64,000 bases of DNA from Plantago major (taxonomy: Eukaryota > Streptophyta > Magnoliopsida > Lamiales > Plantaginaceae), in assembly GCA_026545765.1 (NCBI GenBank), contig CM048844.1, positions 50,991,401 through 51,055,400 on the forward strand, read 5' to 3'. The notes below the pieces were generated by a model. That model was not told where the DNA came from. It saw only the letters and a program-made list of their open reading frames with translations, and made no database searches. Of this stretch, positions 41,431-53,941 are shown piece by piece. Position 1 is the stretch's first letter, and every line of letters starts with the position of its first letter. The translations under genes and the position numbers were made by a program.

Positions 41431-43985
41431 AAACAGCAAACATGGAGTTAGGCTCTCATTCCAACAATGGAACCTTCTGGACAAAAGAATCTCCCTGTAG
41501 GAATCCATTTCGGAATGAACTTCCTTGGGGTATTCTTTTGTCTTGTTGGAACATATGGAGGAATTTTAGGTAAAAGATTAATGTCATAATCATTTAAAGT
41601 TATTTTCCTTCTTGGTGTGTTCCTTCGTGCTCCTCGTGGTGCTTTCAGATACCTGTCAGATTGCTGAGTCTGCTTTTCAGCAAACTTAGCTTTCCTTGCC
41701 AGATTTCTTCTAGCCCTGGCATTCAGAGTGGTCGCAACCTGTTCTTTCTTCCACTTCTGATGATTGTTATGCGCAATCCTGGCTTTCATCCATCGTACTT
41801 GCTCTTGTTTATACTCATGCACGAGTTGTTTCCCGATGGCTTTATTACCAATGCCATTTCGAGCACTTGGTGCTATCTGAGTTTTCTTCTCTGCAGCTTT
41901 GCTAGTCTCTGGAATGTCTTTCTTTCCAGAAAATGTGATGTTGGAAAATTTGCCTGCTCCTGCAATTTTTCCTTTATGAGAGACATAGCACTGTGGGTGA
42001 TTACACTTTTCAGTGTTATGTTTCTTTACAGAAACGTTCCCAACAGTTTTCTTTTGGAATTGTTTTTCCCACAAAGGTTTGGTCGCAACTGCCTTTCCTT
42101 TGTCAACAACCTTAGCTTTCTGACTAATGCTGTAGGTTATTTGAGAACCATCTTGCTGAGCACTAACAAATGTTATTCTTCAGAGTAGTAGAACTATTTG
42201 TTTGTGTGTCTAGCCCAAGTCCTCCTTTTTCTGAAGGATCTCTTAAATAAGAGTGTACTTCAGTAAGAGTGTCACTAACTTTGGCATAGGATTGAAAAGA
42301 TAGTTCTTTCTTTTTTAGTTCCATATTTTTAGAAAGAAGATCTTTATTTTCCTTTTGGAGTATATCCATTGCCTTTCTGTGTGACTTCTCCGTCTCAGAT
42401 ATCTGTTCTTTGAGAAATGCATTTTCAGCATCCTTTTTCTCAGATATCTTGAGTAATTCTGAATTTTCCTTCTCAAGAGAATTCTTTCCTTCTTCAAAAA
42501 TGTCAGCTCTAGCTTGGACCATTTGAAATTCTCTTTTGTAGAGATCAAGTTCTCTTCTGAGATATTCTAAATCTCTGATTTCTTCCTCATCACTGTCATA
42601 ATTTATGAATTGAGAAATGTTGGTTACCTCGTCAGCCATTAGGCAAGGCTCAATGTTGGAGCAATCTGGGTAGATCTCCTTAGCAACCCTACATAATTCC
42701 CTTTTCTTTTGACCAAAGTCAACCAATTCATGAGTGATGCCAAATAATTCTGGAGAAGGTAGTTTGGAAGCATCTGAGTCTTCTTCCTCAGATTCTGACT
42801 CAATATCAAGAGCATCCAGTTGGATTTGAATCTTTTTCCTTTATTCAGTGAGCATAGCTCTCTGACCTCTCTTGAAGTTTCTTTTATCTTTCTTGTGACC
42901 TTTCTTTAGCTTATTGAAAACAGGGCAGTCTCTTTTAAAATGACCAAGTTTCTGACGATAGAAACAGATATCGTTTTCGATTTCTGCTTCCTCAGTACTA
43001 GATGCTTGCTGAACCGGCTTGTTCAGCGAGCTTGACAGCTGCATATTTTTGTACTGGTGATAGTTTGAGCCTAGATGCTTTTTCAGCTTCTCTTTGGATT
43101 TTCTTCTCTCAATCTCCCGACTGACATATTTTCTCATTTGCTTTACAGCAAGAGCATCTTCCTCAGTCATATCTTTGGTATCCTTCTTTTCAGAAGTACC
43201 TTGTGTTACTAAAGCAACATTGTGAACTTTCTCAGCAATCATTTGTTCTTTCTAAGTAGTTTCATAGTTGACAGTAGCTAATTGGGAAAAGAGTTCTATT
43301 GGAGTCATATTTGGCATTCCTTGGTTGAAATAAAAGTACTGAGTATGTTCCTCAGTTTTGATTCAAGTTCTAACGATAGTCTTAACCTTTTCAGAGTTAG
43401 AGTATCTCTCACTTTCACCAAGTCCAGCCATTTCACTCATCAATGTTGTGAACCGGAAATCTAGTTCTTCAAGAGTCTCTGTGGCACCTTGTTTAAAAAT
43501 TTGGATTTTGAGCTTCAAAACATCAAACTTATTTTCCTTTGTTTTCTCAGTGCCGGCACAGATTTCTTCAATCAGTTGCCAGGCCACTTTCGCCGTTTTT
43601 GCACCCCACAGTTTACATTGTATGTGCACTGGAGTGGAACGTATGATGATATTGCAAGCCTGACCATCCAGTCAATTTCTCTTGGCATCTTCCGATGTCC
43701 AGAGCTCTCTGGGCGTTGGCTCATAAACAACTTGACCAGTAGGTCTTCCACTGGTTGACGCACCTGTTTGTGAGGAACCACTACTTGGTTCTTCATCAGT
43801 GGGAACTCTGTCTCTACCATTAGAAACCTCCATGACCTGCTTGAGTTATTGAATGACTATTGGGCCATTCTTTATCACTTCAATCATTTCGTCACTGATG
43901 GCTTCTAGGTGGAGCATCATGTTGTTCTTCCATTTCTCATAGTTCTCTGGCTTGAGAATTGGAGCGTCACTTGAAGACATCCTGC
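41431..43985 (-). pseudogene. gag: gag region of element 3
   Basis: Minus-strand gag. It has the capsid-like part (KLWGAKTAKVAWQLIEEICAGTEKTKENKFDVLKLK), a zinc-knuckle region near 42920-42970, an acidic linker, a coiled coil (ERNNSLEKENSELLKISEKKDAENA-like) and a basic ARARRNLARKAKFAEKQTQQ block. It is long for copia, as in Sireviruses. It is broken. Confidence 0.8.
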
Positions 43986-44078
43986 AGCAAACACACTAAA
44001 CAGACAAATCAAGTGTAGGTAAAAAGCAGTTAGTGGGCACTTATCTAGGATCTAGGTTCAGTGTAGAAGGCTTGGGAA

Positions 44079-44096
44079 CCTCCTGCTCTGATACCA
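44079..44096 (-). other. Primer binding site, element 3
   Basis: The minus strand reads TGGTATCAGAGCAGGAGG, two bases from the LTR; initiator methionine tRNA type. Confidence 0.86.
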
Positions 44097-44098
44097 CT

Positions 44099-45692
44099 TG
44101 GTCCAGATAACGACAAAGAAAAAGACGGGGGGGGGGGGGGGTGAATCTTTTGTCGATAAACATAATTTCTCAGATATCTGTGAAGATATCTGATACTTAA
44201 TTTCAGAGGGTGGAAGACTTTTCTGTGATAAGTGCACGTGCACAGCAAGATATAATGTGTTTAAATACATAGCAAGATAAAGAGAACGATAAGTAAATTG
44301 CTGAAAGTAAATAACACGTCTTTTATAGTGGTATCTGAAGGTGGTGTAATCCTTCAACTAATCCACTTCGTCCTTTCTCAGACCTAGAATCCACTAAGAC
44401 AGATAATTGAGTTCACCTTACAAATATCTTCTCTCGATTCCTAAATACACTAGGTTCCCAACCAAGTGTTCCCCCTGAGTTATTCCTCGGCTCCCAGCCA
44501 AGTACTTCCTATACTCAGAAACCTTTGATCTGTTCCTTAGTTTCCCAAACTAAGTACTTCCTATGCTCAGTAACCTTGGAGTTATTCCTTAGTTTCCCAA
44601 ACTATGTACTTCTTGTACTCCACCCTGTTTAAGGTGTTGGTTATGATGGTTTGTCAGGTGAGTAGTCTTACTAACTTTTCAGTTATTTAGGAATACTCTA
44701 TAGAACAAGAATCACTTAACAGACTTCACAATGTGTGGTGATATGTTCTTTACTGACCTAAGTCTATGTTAAATGTTCTGGAGAATGAAACTCATGTACT
44801 TGATCTTTTGATTCAATGCCTTCATAGATAGCAATGATTGTTAAGGATCAGGACACTTAGAACTTTCGTGCTACTTAGAATTCAAGAGCTTAGTCGCAAC
44901 TGTAAGCTAAAGAGTAAGTAGGTTGAAGGCTTGTATGCTTGAATGAATAAGTTCGTTCTGTGTGTAAGTTCATGGTGTGTGTCAAGCACGGTAAGTGGTG
45001 ATATTTATAGTTGAATTTGAAGCCGTTTGAATAGTATCCGTTAGGTTCAATTCAAATTCAAACTATTAATATCTGAAAATAGTACTGCAGAAGACGTTGT
45101 CTCTTTTAAGAGATTTCCTCTTTTGTTCAAGTGTCTCTGTCTGCGCATTTATTGCATTGTACTATTTTTGTCCTATAGTGCCAACGGAACTATGCACGCT
45201 TTCTGAAGCATTGCATGTTCCTTTCTAGAGACCCTCACATCTCCAGATACCTGTTGAAACATTGTTTCGCAGAAACATAGTTTTATCTAGGGTATCTAAG
45301 TGTAAGTTTCTGTGGCACTTTTCCTCGTTCAGAAACCTTGTGTTCTCAGATTTCTTTTGCAAAACTAGTTTATTGAAAAACACTTCTTTCTTTAAGATAT
45401 CTGGAGATAGGTATCTGATGAGACCAATTTCCTTCGTCTTGAGCAATCTTGTGCAGTCTTCAAATCTTCAAATTTGTTGAACTCTTCTACCGGATCCCTT
45501 CTTCTTGGTCTTATTCAAAGATATAAAAATTACATTCAGAGACCTAACATCCTATACAAGATTTGCTAGACTAACATACTCAATGATTTTCCTCTTTTAT
45601 AGTGTTCAAGTGAACTAAGAGTACTAAGCACCTTTTTGAGCTAAGATAAGTCATTAGGTTGCTGATCAAAATCTAAACAGATATTCCTAACA
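44099..45692 (-). repeat. 5' LTR of copia element 3
   Basis: About 1.59 kb, matching 2396-4000. It ends CCTAACA at 45692, next to element 4 gag sequence. G tract of 15 at 44127-44141. AAGTACTT units lie at about 44500-44625. Confidence 0.9.
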
Positions 45693-47600
45693 CTAAGTAC
45701 TTTTATTTCAACCAAGGAATGCCAAACATCACTCAAACGGAATTATTCTCTCATCTAGCCATTGTCAACTATGAAACCTCTCAGAGAGAACAATTAGCAG
45801 ATCATCAAACTCACAGTGTTGCTCTAGTAATACAAGGTACTTCTAAAAAGAAGCTTACGAAAGAATCCACTGATGAAGAAGCTCTTGCTGTAAAGCAAAT
45901 GAGCAAATATGTTAGACAGGGGATTGAGAGAAGAAAAGCCAAAGAGAAGCTAAAAAAGCATCTAGGCCCTAACTATCACCAGTACAAGAATATGCAATTG
46001 ACCAACTCTCTGAATAAACCTGGTCAGAAAGCATCAAGTACTGAGGTTACACAAAACATAAACTATATCTGCTTTCTCGTAAACCCGGTCACTTCAACGG
46101 ATCGCCTGCTCGAACAAGCTCAAGACAGGTGACAAAAAGGATAGGAGAAACCAGAGAGCTATGATTTCTGATGAAAGAAAGAAGATCGAAATCCAACTGG
46201 ATGCACTTGATCTTGATTCAGATTTTGACGACGATGATTCTGATGAGTCGAAGCTACCGTCACCAGAATTATGTGTCTACACTCACGAAGTATTTGACTT
46301 TGGTCAAAAGAAGAATGAAATGTGCGGAGTTGCTGAGGAAATCTACCCAGATTACTCTAACCTTGAGCCATGTCGTATGGCTGATGATGAGGTAACCGAC
46401 ATTTCACGATTCATTAATTATGATAGTGATGAGGAAGGAATCAATGATCTAGAACATCTCAGAAGGGAGCTGGATCTTTATGAAAGAGAATTTATGGTTG
46501 CTCGATCTAGAACCAAAATTCTTGAAACAGAAAAAGAGTTTCTTGTAAGCGAGTGTTCACATTTACGATGACTTTCTGACACCAAGGATGCAGAAAATGC
46601 ATTCCTAAAGGCTCAGATAGACGAGACCAAAAAGTTGCATTCTGAGGCTATGGAGTTGCTCCAAAAGAAATGTGAAAACCTTCTTTCTGAGAATGAGGAA
46701 CTAAAGAAGAAAGAATTATCTTCCCAATCATATGCCAAAGCGAGTAACACTCTCACTGAAGTGCACTCTTACCTCAGAGATCCTTCAGAAAAGGGAGGAC
46801 TTAGGCTTGACACACAAACAAGAAATTCTACTCCTCTGAAAAAGAGTGATGAAAGGTTGACGTTTGTTGGTGGTCAACAAAGTGCTTCTCAAACAACCTA
46901 TAGCATTGGTTAGAAAGCTAAGGTTATTGAAAAAGGTAAAGCTGTTGCGACCATACCTTTGAGGGAAAAACAAGTCCCCACGAAAACTGTGGAAAAGGTT
47001 TCTGAAAAGAAACTATGCACTAAAAAGTTCAATCATCCACAGTGCTATGTCTCTAGGAAAGGAAAAATTACAGGAGCTGGCGATTTTCCCAATGTACCAT
47101 TTTTCGGAAGAAATAATGATCTAGAGACTAGTGAAGCTGCTATGAAAAGATCTCAGCAAGCAAAAGGTGCTCAAAATGTCATTGGCTACAAAGCCATCGG
47201 AAAGATACTTGCTCTGCAATATAAACAAGAGCAAGAACGATGGATGAATGCCAGGATTGCGCATAGCAATCGTCAGAAGTGGAAGAAAGAACAGGCTAAG
47301 ACCACTCTGAATGCCAGGGCTAGAAGGAATCTGAGAAGGAAAGCCGAGTTCGCTGAAAAGTCGACTCAGCAACCTGACAGGTATCTGAAAGCACCAAAAG
47401 GAGCACCAAGGAACACTCCAAGAAGGAAAATAGTTTTAAATGATAGTGACACTAGTAATTTACCTAAAATTCCTCCTTATGTTACAGTAAGACAAAAGAA
47501 TGCCCCAAGGAAGTTCATTCAGAAATGAATTCCTATAGGGAGATTCTTTAGTTCAGAAGGTTCCATTGTTGGAATGAGAGCCTAACTCCATGTTTCCTGT
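45693..47600 (+). pseudogene. gag: gag region of element 4
   Basis: Opens at the FYFNQGMPNITQTELFSHLA block of gag, which corresponds to about 11040 in element 2. It continues through RRKAKEKLKKHLGPNYHQYKNMQL, an acidic linker (DSDFDDDDSDESKLPSPELC), a coiled-coil stretch and the basic ARARRNLRRKAEFAEKSTQQPDRYLKAPKG block. It is broken. Confidence 0.8.
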
Positions 47601-47990
47601 TTTGTGCAGAACACTCTGAGGAAGAACCCGAAGTGGCATTTTGATAGTGGATGTGGGAAGCACATGACAGACAAAGCAAATCTGGTTAACTACAGAGTAT
47701 GTGATAGAGGACCAATTATTAGATTTGCTGGAGGAGATGAAAATCCAACCATAGGTTTTGGCAATCTAAAACTTGGAGCTCTTACAATCACTGAAGTACT
47801 ACATGTAGAGGGATTGAAATATAATCTCCTAAGCATGAGTCAATTGACAGACCAAGGGTACTCAGTAAAGATCAAGTAAAACCTATGCAAATTGGTTGAC
47901 AATGATTCAAGGAAAGTAGTCATGATTACAAAATAGGAAGGAAATCACTATGTAATTGATGAAGAACCTGCCACACCATGAGATTTTCTA
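47601..47990 (+). pseudogene. Protease region of element 4
   Basis: WHFDSGCGKHMTDKANLV with the DSG motif, then FAGGDENPTIGFGNLKLG and VLHVEGLKYNLLSMSQL. Integrase and reverse transcriptase motifs are not found after it; the post-pol hairpin region follows. Confidence 0.78.
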
Positions 47991-48024
47991 TTGATAAGTC
48001 AAACAAAGGCTCCAAGGGTGTTAA

Positions 48025-48270
48025 TTGGTTACTGAGACGGGAACTCATGTAACCATTAAAAGAGTATACAGGTTTCTGAGAGATACATAAGAAAAGGAAG
48101 AAATTACTGAGACAAGAACTCAGTTGTCAGAAACTTTGACAATTTGCTATTTCAGAAAGATACTTGAAACGGGTATTCAAATATCTAAGGCATTGTGGAA
48201 AAAGACAATTAGAAGAAGTCTCTGAAATGGATATTTAGAAACCATGAGACATCTAAGTCAGGGGGAACAC
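48025..48270 (+). promoter_or_regulatory. Post-pol hairpin chain, element 4
   Basis: Shows GGTTACTGAG/CTCATGTAACC with loop ACGGGA, CTGAG/CTCAG with ACAAGAA (48110 area), and TTGAA/TTCAA with ACGGGTA (48165 area). The last pair changes both arms relative to CTGGA/TCCAG, so pairing is kept while sequence changes. Confidence 0.65.
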
Positions 48271-48690
48271 AAAAAGAATAATTTGACCAAAAAGACATTT
48301 CCTATCAGAAGTCAAATATTTCTTTTGTGTTGAAAATTTCCTTTCTTGTGAAATATTTCAAACAAGTACTGGACGATCAATTAATGATCTCTGAATCCAG
48401 TTTTGTCCACTAGTTAAAGGTTTCTGAGAAGTTGAAAGACACTTAGGCGAGTTGTGACAAATTACATTAATGGGCACAATTATATGTGTTGATTGATATC
48501 TTTGATCTGATACTCAATCTCAACCCTTCAATAGAAACACTTGTAATTCAACGACTGAGATGCGTCCAAAATAGCCCACTCGCGTAACTGACCCCACTTG
48601 CATTAAATGCAATAACGCCTTTTCACCACGCCTGTGCAGAACTGCGAGTAATATACATACAGGATTCATTTGTATTACATGTACTTGCAC
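48271..48690 (+). other. Noncoding spacer, element 4
   Basis: No gene. It aligns with the upstream regulatory spacers of the other copies, in diverged form, with shared words such as ATTAATGGGCACAATTA. Confidence 0.45.
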
Positions 48691-48692
48691 TG

Positions 48693-48765
48693 CTATATAA
48701 AGGAGGATTTGGCAAAGAAAAACACTTTTGCCTAATCCCACAAATAACTTGCACGAAAATAGCAA
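48693..48765 (+). promoter_or_regulatory. TATA box and leader stem before the extra gene, element 4
   Basis: CTATATAAAGG at about 48693-48703 is followed by GGATTTGGCAAAG and CTTTTGCCTAATCC, an inverted pair. It lies about 205 bases before the ATG at 48903. It is kept although the surrounding sequence is diverged. Confidence 0.62.
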
Positions 48766-48902
48766 AAACATTCCTAATCTTCCCTGCAAAAACTCTCTAA
48801 TCCGTCTGAATCTCTGCTAAGAATTTCTGCAAAGAAATCCTTGTCGATTCCGACTACGATTCTCATCTCTCTATTCCCTATTTCTATATAAATACTAAAG
48901 TG

Positions 48903-49850
48903 ATGGCACCCAAAAGAGAAGCATCAAAATCCCAAGTCTAGTCTTCTGGTACTGCTGGAAGGCAAACCCCTACCATCAAGGAAAAGAAGGTAATTGGATT
49001 TTTCAATCCAAGTATGTGGAATACCAGACCCAAGGTACTCTGGGGAGGAGTACTAGTTGATGAATACCTGTTTGGAGCTTCACTCAACCAATCAGAAGCG
49101 AGAAGAGGGCTTGAACTACTTGAAAATGTAGGAATCAAGCAATTCTGTTCTGTGAAACCCTCTTTCACATCCTATATGGATGTTTTGGAATTCTACAATA
49201 ATTCCGCAATGATAATTGAGATTGGCTCCGAAAGGGTGTCAATTACTTCGAAGGTTCAAAACATAGAGATATGTCTTGACGGAGAAACCTTCTGTCAACT
49301 GTTTGGACTTCCAAACTCTGGTGGTGAACATCAGATAGACGTGTCCAAGAAGGCCATTGATGACTTATATTTAATTAACATGGCTCCAGAAAATGAGGAC
49401 AATGTGGATGTTCCTAAAACATTCGACATTGTGAACTTGCGCAAACAGCATGTCACTGAACCCTGGAATTGGCTTGCCCTGATCTTGCACAGATGTTTTC
49501 AGTGTAGCAAAGGAGGGGCTGACAAGGTGTCTCTGGAGATGTGGGGTACTCTTGCCCATATGTACACCTTGAGTGAAAGGACAACTCCTTTCAACTGGGG
49601 GAGGTATATCTAGAAGAAGTTCGCTGAGAACATTAAGTCCTTTGAAGCCACAATCACCCGTGGTCATGCTGAACCTCTGGTAACAATCTCTTTCGGTATG
49701 AAGATCTGTTACATTCTGGAGCACTTTGGTGTAGTGCTCAGAGAAAAAGTGCAAGTTGCATACGGTGATTTAGTGTGTAGACTTAATTTCAATAATAGAC
49801 AAAAGAAAAGGGCATCAGAAGGAGTCTCTGAAGCACCATTAGTGCCCTCG
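48903..49850 (+). pseudogene. Extra gene of element 4: N-terminal domain
   Basis: A diverged copy: MAPKREASKSQ, then VIGFFNPSMW, LWGGVLVDEYLFGASLNQ, YMDVLEFYNNSAMI, VQNIEICLDGETFCQLFGLPN, WNWLALILHRCFQCSKGGADKVSLEMW, TTPFNWGRYI and GMKICYILEHFGVVLRE. The kept blocks (FNP.W, WGG...EYL, DVLEFYNN, FNWG.Y, K.C...E..G..LRE) mark the core of the domain. It is broken. Confidence 0.6.
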
Positions 49851-51240
49851 AAGAGACGTAGAACTAGAGACAAAAAGAAGACTAACGCCTCAGAGAGTAG
49901 TGAACAAACAGTTCTCTCTGAACATGTTGCTGCACCTGTTGCTGAAGAAACCTCAGTCCCTACACTGACCACATCTCCTGCTGATGGAGATACCACTCTT
50001 GCTGACAAGAGGGTGAATGAAACTAAGGAGGCCTCTGCTACGGAACTAGCAGACCTACACATGGGCTCCTCCTCGGAAGAGGATGTGATTGCTGGAGATA
50101 CTCCTGCATCAATGGTTTATGAAATAGCAACCAGATGCGGAGAAAATACTATACAAGGACTAAGATCTCTGAAAAACATTTCTAAAGGTCCATTAGTGGA
50201 TATTCATGCTACTATAGCAAAGGTTGTTGGGGATATACAACTTAATAACCCTGATGATGCATCCCCATCAACATCCAGATCTCCACAAGAACAACAACCG
50301 CAACGACCACAAAGCTCTACATTTCTGGAAGAAAAAACTGTAGTAAGAGCTGTAGAGATGCGTCAGAAAGATGACGTTGTGGAACACAACACTATAGTGG
50401 AAGAAGTATTCCAAGAACATTAAGGGATAGTTCACTCAAAGGAAAGGCTCGAAGTGCTTGAAACTTCCTTTGAAGATATATTCATGGAACAACTCGACCA
50501 ACTCACAGATCAACACCATGTTCCAGAAAGCACTTAGTCTGACATTGCTCAGGCCATTCAAGAAACAAGAATCCCAGAGATAGCTGAAAAGCTTACCTCA
50601 GAAACTGAGAAGGAGGTTGCTTCAACCTCTAAGCCAATGGAAACCGAGCCTGTCTCACAGGCTCAAACTGAAAAAAGAGATGGTGAAAAGCCAAATTCAC
50701 CAAAGGAGAACGAAGAGTCTATTAAAGACTCTGACAAACTTGAACATGAGCCTTCTACTGAGAAGGCTCATGAAGAAATAGAAGTTGCTGAGGCTGAAAC
50801 ATCAAAGTCCCCTCAAGCAAAGAAAGTTGATGAGGCTTCAAAGCCATCATTAGAAAAGATGCCAGAGAGTCCCAAAGTCTCTGAGAAGCAAGTGTCTGAG
50901 CCTCTTTCTGCAGAGGTACTCAACACTCATTCTCAGTACATTAAGAAGCATCTTTCTTTCAAAACTTTCTAAGTTAAATATCTTTTCTAATTCTCAGGCT
51001 CAGAAAGACAAAGAAGAAAAGGAGGCCTCCAAGGCTCCTTCTAAAGTTAAAGAATCTGAGAATACTGATGCCTCAAAGATTCAAAAAGATGAGCCCGTTG
51101 TTGTGACACAGGTAACTCAGAAACTTGAATCTTCTAAAACTCAGATTCTTAACAAAAGTTTTGGTATCTGATCAAAACCTAACTTGTCTTTCAGGCTCAA
51201 TCAGAGATCCCTTCCGAGAATCCTAAAAAGGTAACGATCA
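49851..51240 (+). pseudogene. Extra gene of element 4: linker and exon-like modules
   Basis: A basic tail (KRRRTRDKKK, possible nuclear signal) is followed by Ala/Thr/Glu-rich linkers, then modules with KKVDEASKPSLEKMPESPKVSEKQVSEP as in the other copies. At least two spacers of about 84 bases with pyrimidine-CAG ends before GCTCA (near 50998 and 51195) sit at the same places as in element 2. Fewer spacers are seen than in elements 1, 2 and 5, where five are visible. Confidence 0.5.
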
Positions 51241-52760
51241 CTAATGAAGGGCTTCTAGATCTGATCATGAAAAATGCTCTCCCTGATATGGTCAATGGCT
51301 ACAAAAGATGGCAAAGACTCAGAAGAATGAACATTATGTCTTTGGCCAAATTTCTAAATGATCCAATCAAAAGGGTTTGAGCAGAACAGCTGGAAGAGTA
51401 CGTCAACAATCTTTTCTCCACAAAATCCTATGAATTTGCAACCCTGGTGGACAGAAGATTTGTTGACGATGTACAGAGACTTCTGATCAAAGACTTTAAA
51501 TCTCGGAGTCAGAGCACAAAGATCAATATTGCTTCTGATCCCAACTGCCCACCAACTTACACATCTGCTCCTGCTGAGCAAGAGGCGGTGGATAGCAGAA
51601 CATTACCTATTGATGATATCATCAATTTAGACTCTGATGAGGAGATGGATGAAAACGAAGTCAAGATAACTAAGTCTCCAAAGTCTTCTGAAAAGAAAGA
51701 TGATCACAAGAAAGATGAGGATGATGATGCACCATCTGGTGCTGGAGGGATCACTGGATCAAAGAAATAATCTATCGCTGAAAAGCCTTCAGAAAAGAAA
51801 AACTCACCCTCCCCATCTCCTCAGAGATCATCCAAGTCCTCACCATCTCAGAAAAAGGGTTCTGACGCCAGACAAGATGATTTCGTGGACCAGAAAGTTC
51901 AAGAAACTTCACAAACTCTTATGAATATACAAGAGATGGTAGAAGAGGTAAATTTGTTGCATCTGGCACTGGAAAACCAGATTACTAACATATAGGCCAA
52001 TCTGCATAAGATTGATGACCTAAATCGCAAGGAGGCAGAAGCCCTTGCTGAACAAAAGCGCATAAGACTTGATGCCCAGCTATTTGCTGAAGAAATAGAA
52101 GCTGAGGACACTGAGGCACTCAAGCAGCAAAAGGAAATCCAATCATCCTCTGGAAAGCAAAAGAAATCCAACCAAGAAATGGTCGCTGGATTCGGGGATG
52201 AAGAAGATGAAGATGATGATTTCCTGAGTGAGCCAGAAGGAAATACCCCCTCGAAAGTTAATTTCTCAGATATTCCCTATCTGAAGAAACACATTCTGGC
52301 TCCCACAAACTTTCCAGAAGTTCCCACTATACTATTGACACAAAGAACAGGTTCAAAGAACTGCTCAGAATAAGGATGGAACTAGAGACTCAAAACAAGG
52401 AAGTAACTGAGTCTGTGCCACAAAAATTCACTAAGTTTACTGAGATGATTACTCAGAGAACCAGCAACTTAGTACTTTCTCAGAAAGATCTGGGATTAGT
52501 CCAAGACTCAGACAGCATGATTGCTCATAAGGCCTATAATCTTGCTGATACTACCTCAACCAAGATCCAGAATGTGGTTGCTGAGGTTTCTACTCTTACA
52601 GACAGAGAGCAGGGACTATATCAGCAGAATGAAAAACTCAGAAATGAGCTCAGAAAACTCACAAGCAACTACTCTTTGATGCAAAAGAACTTTGAGTCAC
52701 TCTCTGAATCTTATGTTATCCCTTGGCTCGTTTTGATCAGTCCTCTATGACTAAGGGGGG
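51241..52760 (+). pseudogene. Extra gene of element 4: helical domain and coiled coil
   Basis: A diverged version of the central part: DMVNGYKRWQRLRRMNIMSLAKF, VEQLEEYVNNLF-like helix, acidic KDEDDDAPSGAGGI (compare DDDDAPAPGTGGI), Ser/Pro repeats, a long charged coiled-coil region, then MITQRTSNLVLSQKDLGLVQDSD. It is broken. Confidence 0.52.
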
Positions 52761-53941
52761 AAGAGAAGGAATTCCATAAGGTACAGAAACAAGCTAAGCC
52801 CAAAGGAAAGGGTAAGGAAAAGATGTACCAGGAACGACCCCTTACTCTGGAAAGAGTAACAATAAGGTCCCAGGCAAAGACCTTTCAAACAACTGCCTTG
52901 CCACCTCCAGCTTCCAAGAGCTCGAGTGACAAAAGAAAGGGAGTTTCTGAAGAAGAAGAAGAAGAAGAAGAAGAAGAAGAAGAAGAAGAAGAAGAAGAAG
53001 AAGAAGAAGAAGAAGAAGAAGAAGGAGAAATCTCTGAAAAGAGAAGAAAAATTTCTCCAGTACGCTGCAAAGGTAATGAAACCTTTGAGAAAGAAAATGA
53101 TGATGATGATGAGCACAGGGAAACTCATCACAGGAGAATCAGCTCTTTTGCTCCTATAGCTGCAAAGCCTCTTAAGGCTAGAAAACCTTCTGGAGAAACC
53201 ATGTACATCCAGAATGATGGATCCTCCAATGACCCCTCAGAAAAGAGCCTGAATTCCAAACAGAGAAAGAAGAGGGAAAGATACATCAAGTTTGGAAGAA
53301 CCCTTTCTCCAAGACCTGAGGATGCTAGAATAGAATATGTGAAGACTAGCAATGATCAGCCCTCTGTCTGGAACTGCATCAAAGTTCACATGAATGGCTA
53401 CTGGATAATGGAACTCAAGTACTTGCTTGCCAAGGGAAATGGGATTCTAGAACCAGTTTACCAACAACTGATGGCATGGAGAAAGAAAGGCAAAAGATCA
53501 AAAGTGATGCCTTCTGAGATAATCAAGACCTGCTTGACTTTGAAGTTGAAGTCAGACAGAATGCCAAACAGGATCTCTCCAAAGAATGCCCTTATATCAG
53601 GCCAGAGGATGTGCACACATTTGAAGAGAATATGGAAAAAGGAACAAACTGTAAGTGGAGCCCTTTGAGTCATTCTACATGACCAAAGAGGAATTTGAAG
53701 GTGACATGGAATATCTCAGAGAGATATATGATTATTACAAGCCCACTGAAGAACAGTTGTTTTACTACTGAAAATGGAGAAAGTTTCTGTGGATAAAAGG
53801 AATAACCACAGAACTTACTGACAAACCCTATAAAGAGAGATGTGCTGCCTCCAGAGATTGTGAAATGAGGGTAAGGACCATTCTGAAGGAATACACTGAA
53901 GATTGCCTGAAATATGGTAACATGGAGTTTCTAAAGGAATA
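52761..53941 (+). pseudogene. Extra gene of element 4: acidic tract and C-terminal domain
   Basis: It includes a glutamate tract encoded by a GAA microsatellite, a GEISEKRRK basic link, then the C-terminal domain (WNCIKVHMNGYWIMELKYLL, YQQLMAWRKKGKR and further blocks to about 53940), diverged from the version in elements 1 and 2. It is broken. Confidence 0.52.
52949..53023 (+). repeat. (GAA)n microsatellite in the extra gene
   Basis: About 75 bases of GAA triplets, coding for a run of about 25 Glu in the gene's frame. The other copies have only short acidic stretches here, so the run expanded in this copy or subfamily. Confidence 0.92.

Larger units (their letters stand above)
36494..45692 (-). 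mobile_element. Copia element 3 (Sirevirus-like)
   Basis: A minus-strand element with 5' LTR (44099-45692), primer site, gag, protease, integrase, reverse transcriptase and RNase H, then hairpin chain, promoter-like box and the first part of the extra gene. The rest of the extra gene and the 3' LTR are not in the window; the gypsy element abuts instead. It sits in the gag of element 4. It is broken, with roughly eight to ten breaks. Age cannot be measured from LTRs here. Confidence 0.9.
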
